Assembly: GCA_021794275.1 (NCBI GenBank)
Contig: JAJYRD010000011.1
Location: forward strand, 1-34,597
Reading direction: 5' to 3'
Length of the DNA stretch: 34,597 bases
DNA from: Pseudomonadota bacterium
GTDB taxonomy: Bacteria; Pseudomonadota; Gammaproteobacteria; Acidiferrobacterales; Acidiferrobacteraceae
Shown: in pieces, positions 33,507 to 34,597 of the stretch
Position numbering within the stretch: position 1 is the stretch's first letter
Layout: every line of letters begins with the position of its first letter
Notes under the pieces: generated by a model
Databases searched by the model: none
Told to the model about the DNA's origin: nothing
Seen by the model: only the letters and a program-made list of their open reading frames with translations
Translations under genes and position numbers: made by a program

Positions 33507-33891
33507 CTGGTGCCAAATCGCTACTCGTTCTATTCGGGTCGATCTTTCTCTCCAATACCAGATTTCGCGCGCTTAGCCTCTTGGTAATCCGATGTCGAAG
33601 CGATCTCTCGACAACTGCCAAGATCCCAAAACCGCCCGTAAGTGACCACGGCGCGACACTACCATGCTCTATCCATGCGAGAAAAGAGACTGCGAAGTGC
33701 GCATTGATGGTACGGCCAGAGAGAACTCTGAAGATACGAAACGTCCAATAGACACCCCATGCAGTAACCAGTCCCCGCCAAACTGATCCCGCCAGATCGT
33801 AGCGCTTATCCGCATTAAAGAGTCGCCATTGCTGCGCGTCTTTTCGCTCCTCGGCGGTGACTCTCGCCCCAGCACCCATAGACAACGTCAC
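33373..33891 (-). CDS. membrane protein with a KIDPNRTSS tail motif
   Basis: A 172-residue frame of unknown function. One or two hydrophobic segments (LVTAWGVYWTFRIFRVL and a later SLTGGFGILAVVERS) are followed by a basic stretch and the motif LERKIDPNRTSSDL with an acidic follow-up ending DDEQHP. I recall similar Arg-Thr-Ser-Ser tails at the end of small bacterial membrane proteins, where the chain usually stops soon after. Here the frame runs on for about 33 residues in the region that overlaps the next gene. That extension may be spurious, caused by loss of a stop or a frameshift. GTG at 33891 is the longest start; an ATG four codons in (33879) is possible. No good ribosome-binding site is seen. 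The region is lower in G+C. Confidence 0.5.
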   Translation of the reverse strand: MTLSMGAGARVTAEERKDAQQWRLFNADKRYDLAGSVWRGLVTAWGVYWTFRIFRVLSGRTINAHFAVSFLAWIEHGSVAPWSLTGGFGILAVVERSLRHRITKRLSARNLVLERKIDPNRTSSDLAPDDEQHPILFDDLTRASALTHGAIHRRFLSGSWRLHEERAQDSIS

Positions 33892-34217
33892 AAAACATCA
33901 CGACCCCTGCCTCGATGTGACCTCTTGCGCATTACCAGTACATACGATCGGGGCATCCGCATCCTAAGCCTCGATCCCGGGCTCGACAATGCACGTCTCT
34001 CGCTCCAGAAACCGAGGACACGGACCACCGCGCGCGACAGGTGATGCTGCGCATTAGCTGGTGCGGGCACGGGCCGGCCGCTGCCAGGGGGGATGGAGGA
34101 ATAGGGCCCTCGGCCCGGCCCCGACCTGGCACGGCCAGAGACGCCATGAGCGGAAAGACCGGCGCTCCGCTGACGGCGCCCAGCGCGATGGGAGTGCGCA
34201 GGTTCGCTAAGAGCGCC
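33892..34217. other. 326-base gap without an intact gene
   Basis: No convincing intact gene is seen on either strand. It contains a short plus-strand stretch like the start of RuvC (33955-34044) and, from about 34045, GC-rich sequence downstream of the Kdo-transferase-like stop. A minus-strand frame over 34072-34215 encodes a short stretch faintly like an acyltransferase but without start signals; I do not call it. No promoter or terminator stood out. Confidence 0.4.
33955..34044 (+). pseudogene. RuvC-like N-terminal remnant
   Basis: In this frame the translation reads IRILSLDPGLDN, which matches the N-terminal RILxxDPGL motif of the Holliday junction resolvase RuvC, including its first catalytic Asp. 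Similarity ends after about 12 residues, and the frame closes 17 codons later at 34042-34044. If real it is a broken ruvC-type start; chance similarity is possible because the stretch is short. Confidence 0.3.
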
Positions 34218-34597
34218 TCAGGGCCGGCCGCGTGTAGCCTTGGTAAACCAAGCGACGAAACGGACCCGCGCATCGGCCTGCAAGACGAGCCATCGGGACA
34301 AGGCCTGCGCCCTGGCGGCGCGCCCAGGCGCATCGGCGAGCCATGCCGCGCAGGTGCGCCCCAGGTCCGCCACCTCCTCGCAGGATATGACCACCTCGGC
34401 GCGGACCGCCGCCGCGAGCCTGGGGTCAGCGCGATAAGGGCCCACCAGGAGCGCGCCGCCACGGTACAGAATCTCGGCGGAGCCGTTGGCGCCCGGCGCC
34501 AAGGTGCCGCCCGCGACCACGAGATCCGCGCAGGCGTGCATCGCGCTAGACGCTTCGGCGCTCTCGATGTAGTAGACGCGGGTCTTGGGCGGCACCT
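34218..34597 (-). CDS. Kdo-transferase-like glycosyltransferase, partial
   Basis: The C-terminal 126 or so residues of a protein cut by the right window edge. The pattern follows the last third of WaaA/KdtA, the enzyme adding Kdo to lipid A precursor: an AMHACADLVVAGGTLAP segment matches the YAAADxAFVGGSLV line, then SAEILYRGGALLVGPY matches the LEPAAxxxPVLxGPH line, followed by helices like those of the GT-B C-terminal domain. The GGHNPLEP sugar-nucleotide motif is degenerate (GANGSAEIL, keeping Glu). It could be a divergent WaaA paralogue, a related GT-B enzyme or a decaying gene. The stop at 34218-34220 is on the minus strand. The true start is outside the window. Confidence 0.45.
   Translation of the reverse strand, partial: VPPKTRVYYIESAEASSAMHACADLVVAGGTLAPGANGSAEILYRGGALLVGPYRADPRLAAAVRAEVVISCEEVADLGRTCAAWLADAPGRAARAQALSRWLVLQADARVRFVAWFTKATRGRP

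Noticed and set aside
34072..34215. Minus-strand stretch faintly like an acyltransferase (LANLRTPIALGAVSGAPVFP)
   Set aside because: Too short, no start codon or ribosome-binding site in context, and the frame otherwise reads as noise.
1..34597. CRISPR arrays, tRNA or rRNA genes, insertion sequences
   Set aside because: I looked for regularly spaced repeats, tRNA-like clover-leaf ends and transposase frames with terminal repeats and saw none.

Overview
The window is GC-rich, densely packed bacterial chromosome and reads as a chemolithoautotrophic gammaproteobacterium. Four things point that way: a Calvin-cycle (cbb) gene run with phosphoribulokinase; a glutamate-cysteine ligase of the type first named from Acidithiobacillus ferrooxidans; a Pil-Chp twitching/chemosensory cluster; and the gshB-tonB-algH-ruvX-pyrR-pyrB-pyrC' order that I recall from Pseudomonas. 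Acidiferrobacter or Acidithiobacillus relatives fit, but the sequence alone does not fix the genus.

Layout. Positions 1-1186: end of an EF-hand-like protein (+), then a DUF302 gene and an uncharacterised gene (both -). Positions 1297-9304: a minus-strand carbon operon read prk-tkt-gap-pgk-pyk-fba and closed by a clear Rho-independent terminator. It covers ribulose-1,5-bisphosphate regeneration and lower glycolysis but has no RuBisCO, FBPase or CbbR gene here. Positions 9565-10945: an inositol-monophosphatase-family gene and a thioredoxin-fold gene (-). Positions 11060-13400: a PhnD-like periplasmic binding protein and bioA (+). Positions 13376-23091: the minus-strand cluster pilG-pilH-pilI-pilJ-chpA plus two CheW-like genes, without recognisable pilK or chpB. 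Positions 23377-30458: a tightly telescoped plus-strand series gshA-gshB-tonB-like-algH-ruvX-pyrR-pyrB-pyrC', mostly joined by 4-base stop/start overlaps.

Positions 30602-33068: a BsuBI/PstI-type restriction-modification pair (methyltransferase, then endonuclease). Positions 33069-34597 look like an accessory edge: tandem hairpins, a minus-strand terminator, two overlapping small membrane-protein genes of visibly lower G+C, a short RuvC-like remnant, and the C-terminal part of a divergent Kdo-transferase-like protein cut by the window end.

The cbb genes supply RuBP and carry 3-phosphoglycerate to triose phosphates and pyruvate. The Pil-Chp genes relay surface or chemical signals to type IV pili. 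The gsh genes make glutathione. The pyr genes form the ATCase step, with an apparently catalytically dead dihydroorotase that probably serves as an ATCase scaffold. I saw no tRNA, rRNA, CRISPR array or insertion sequence. The most notable points are the dead PyrC', the PstI-like system beside an accessory junction, hairpins inside the cbb operon, palindromes in the pilG/gshA divergent region, and the methylation-free Chp cluster.
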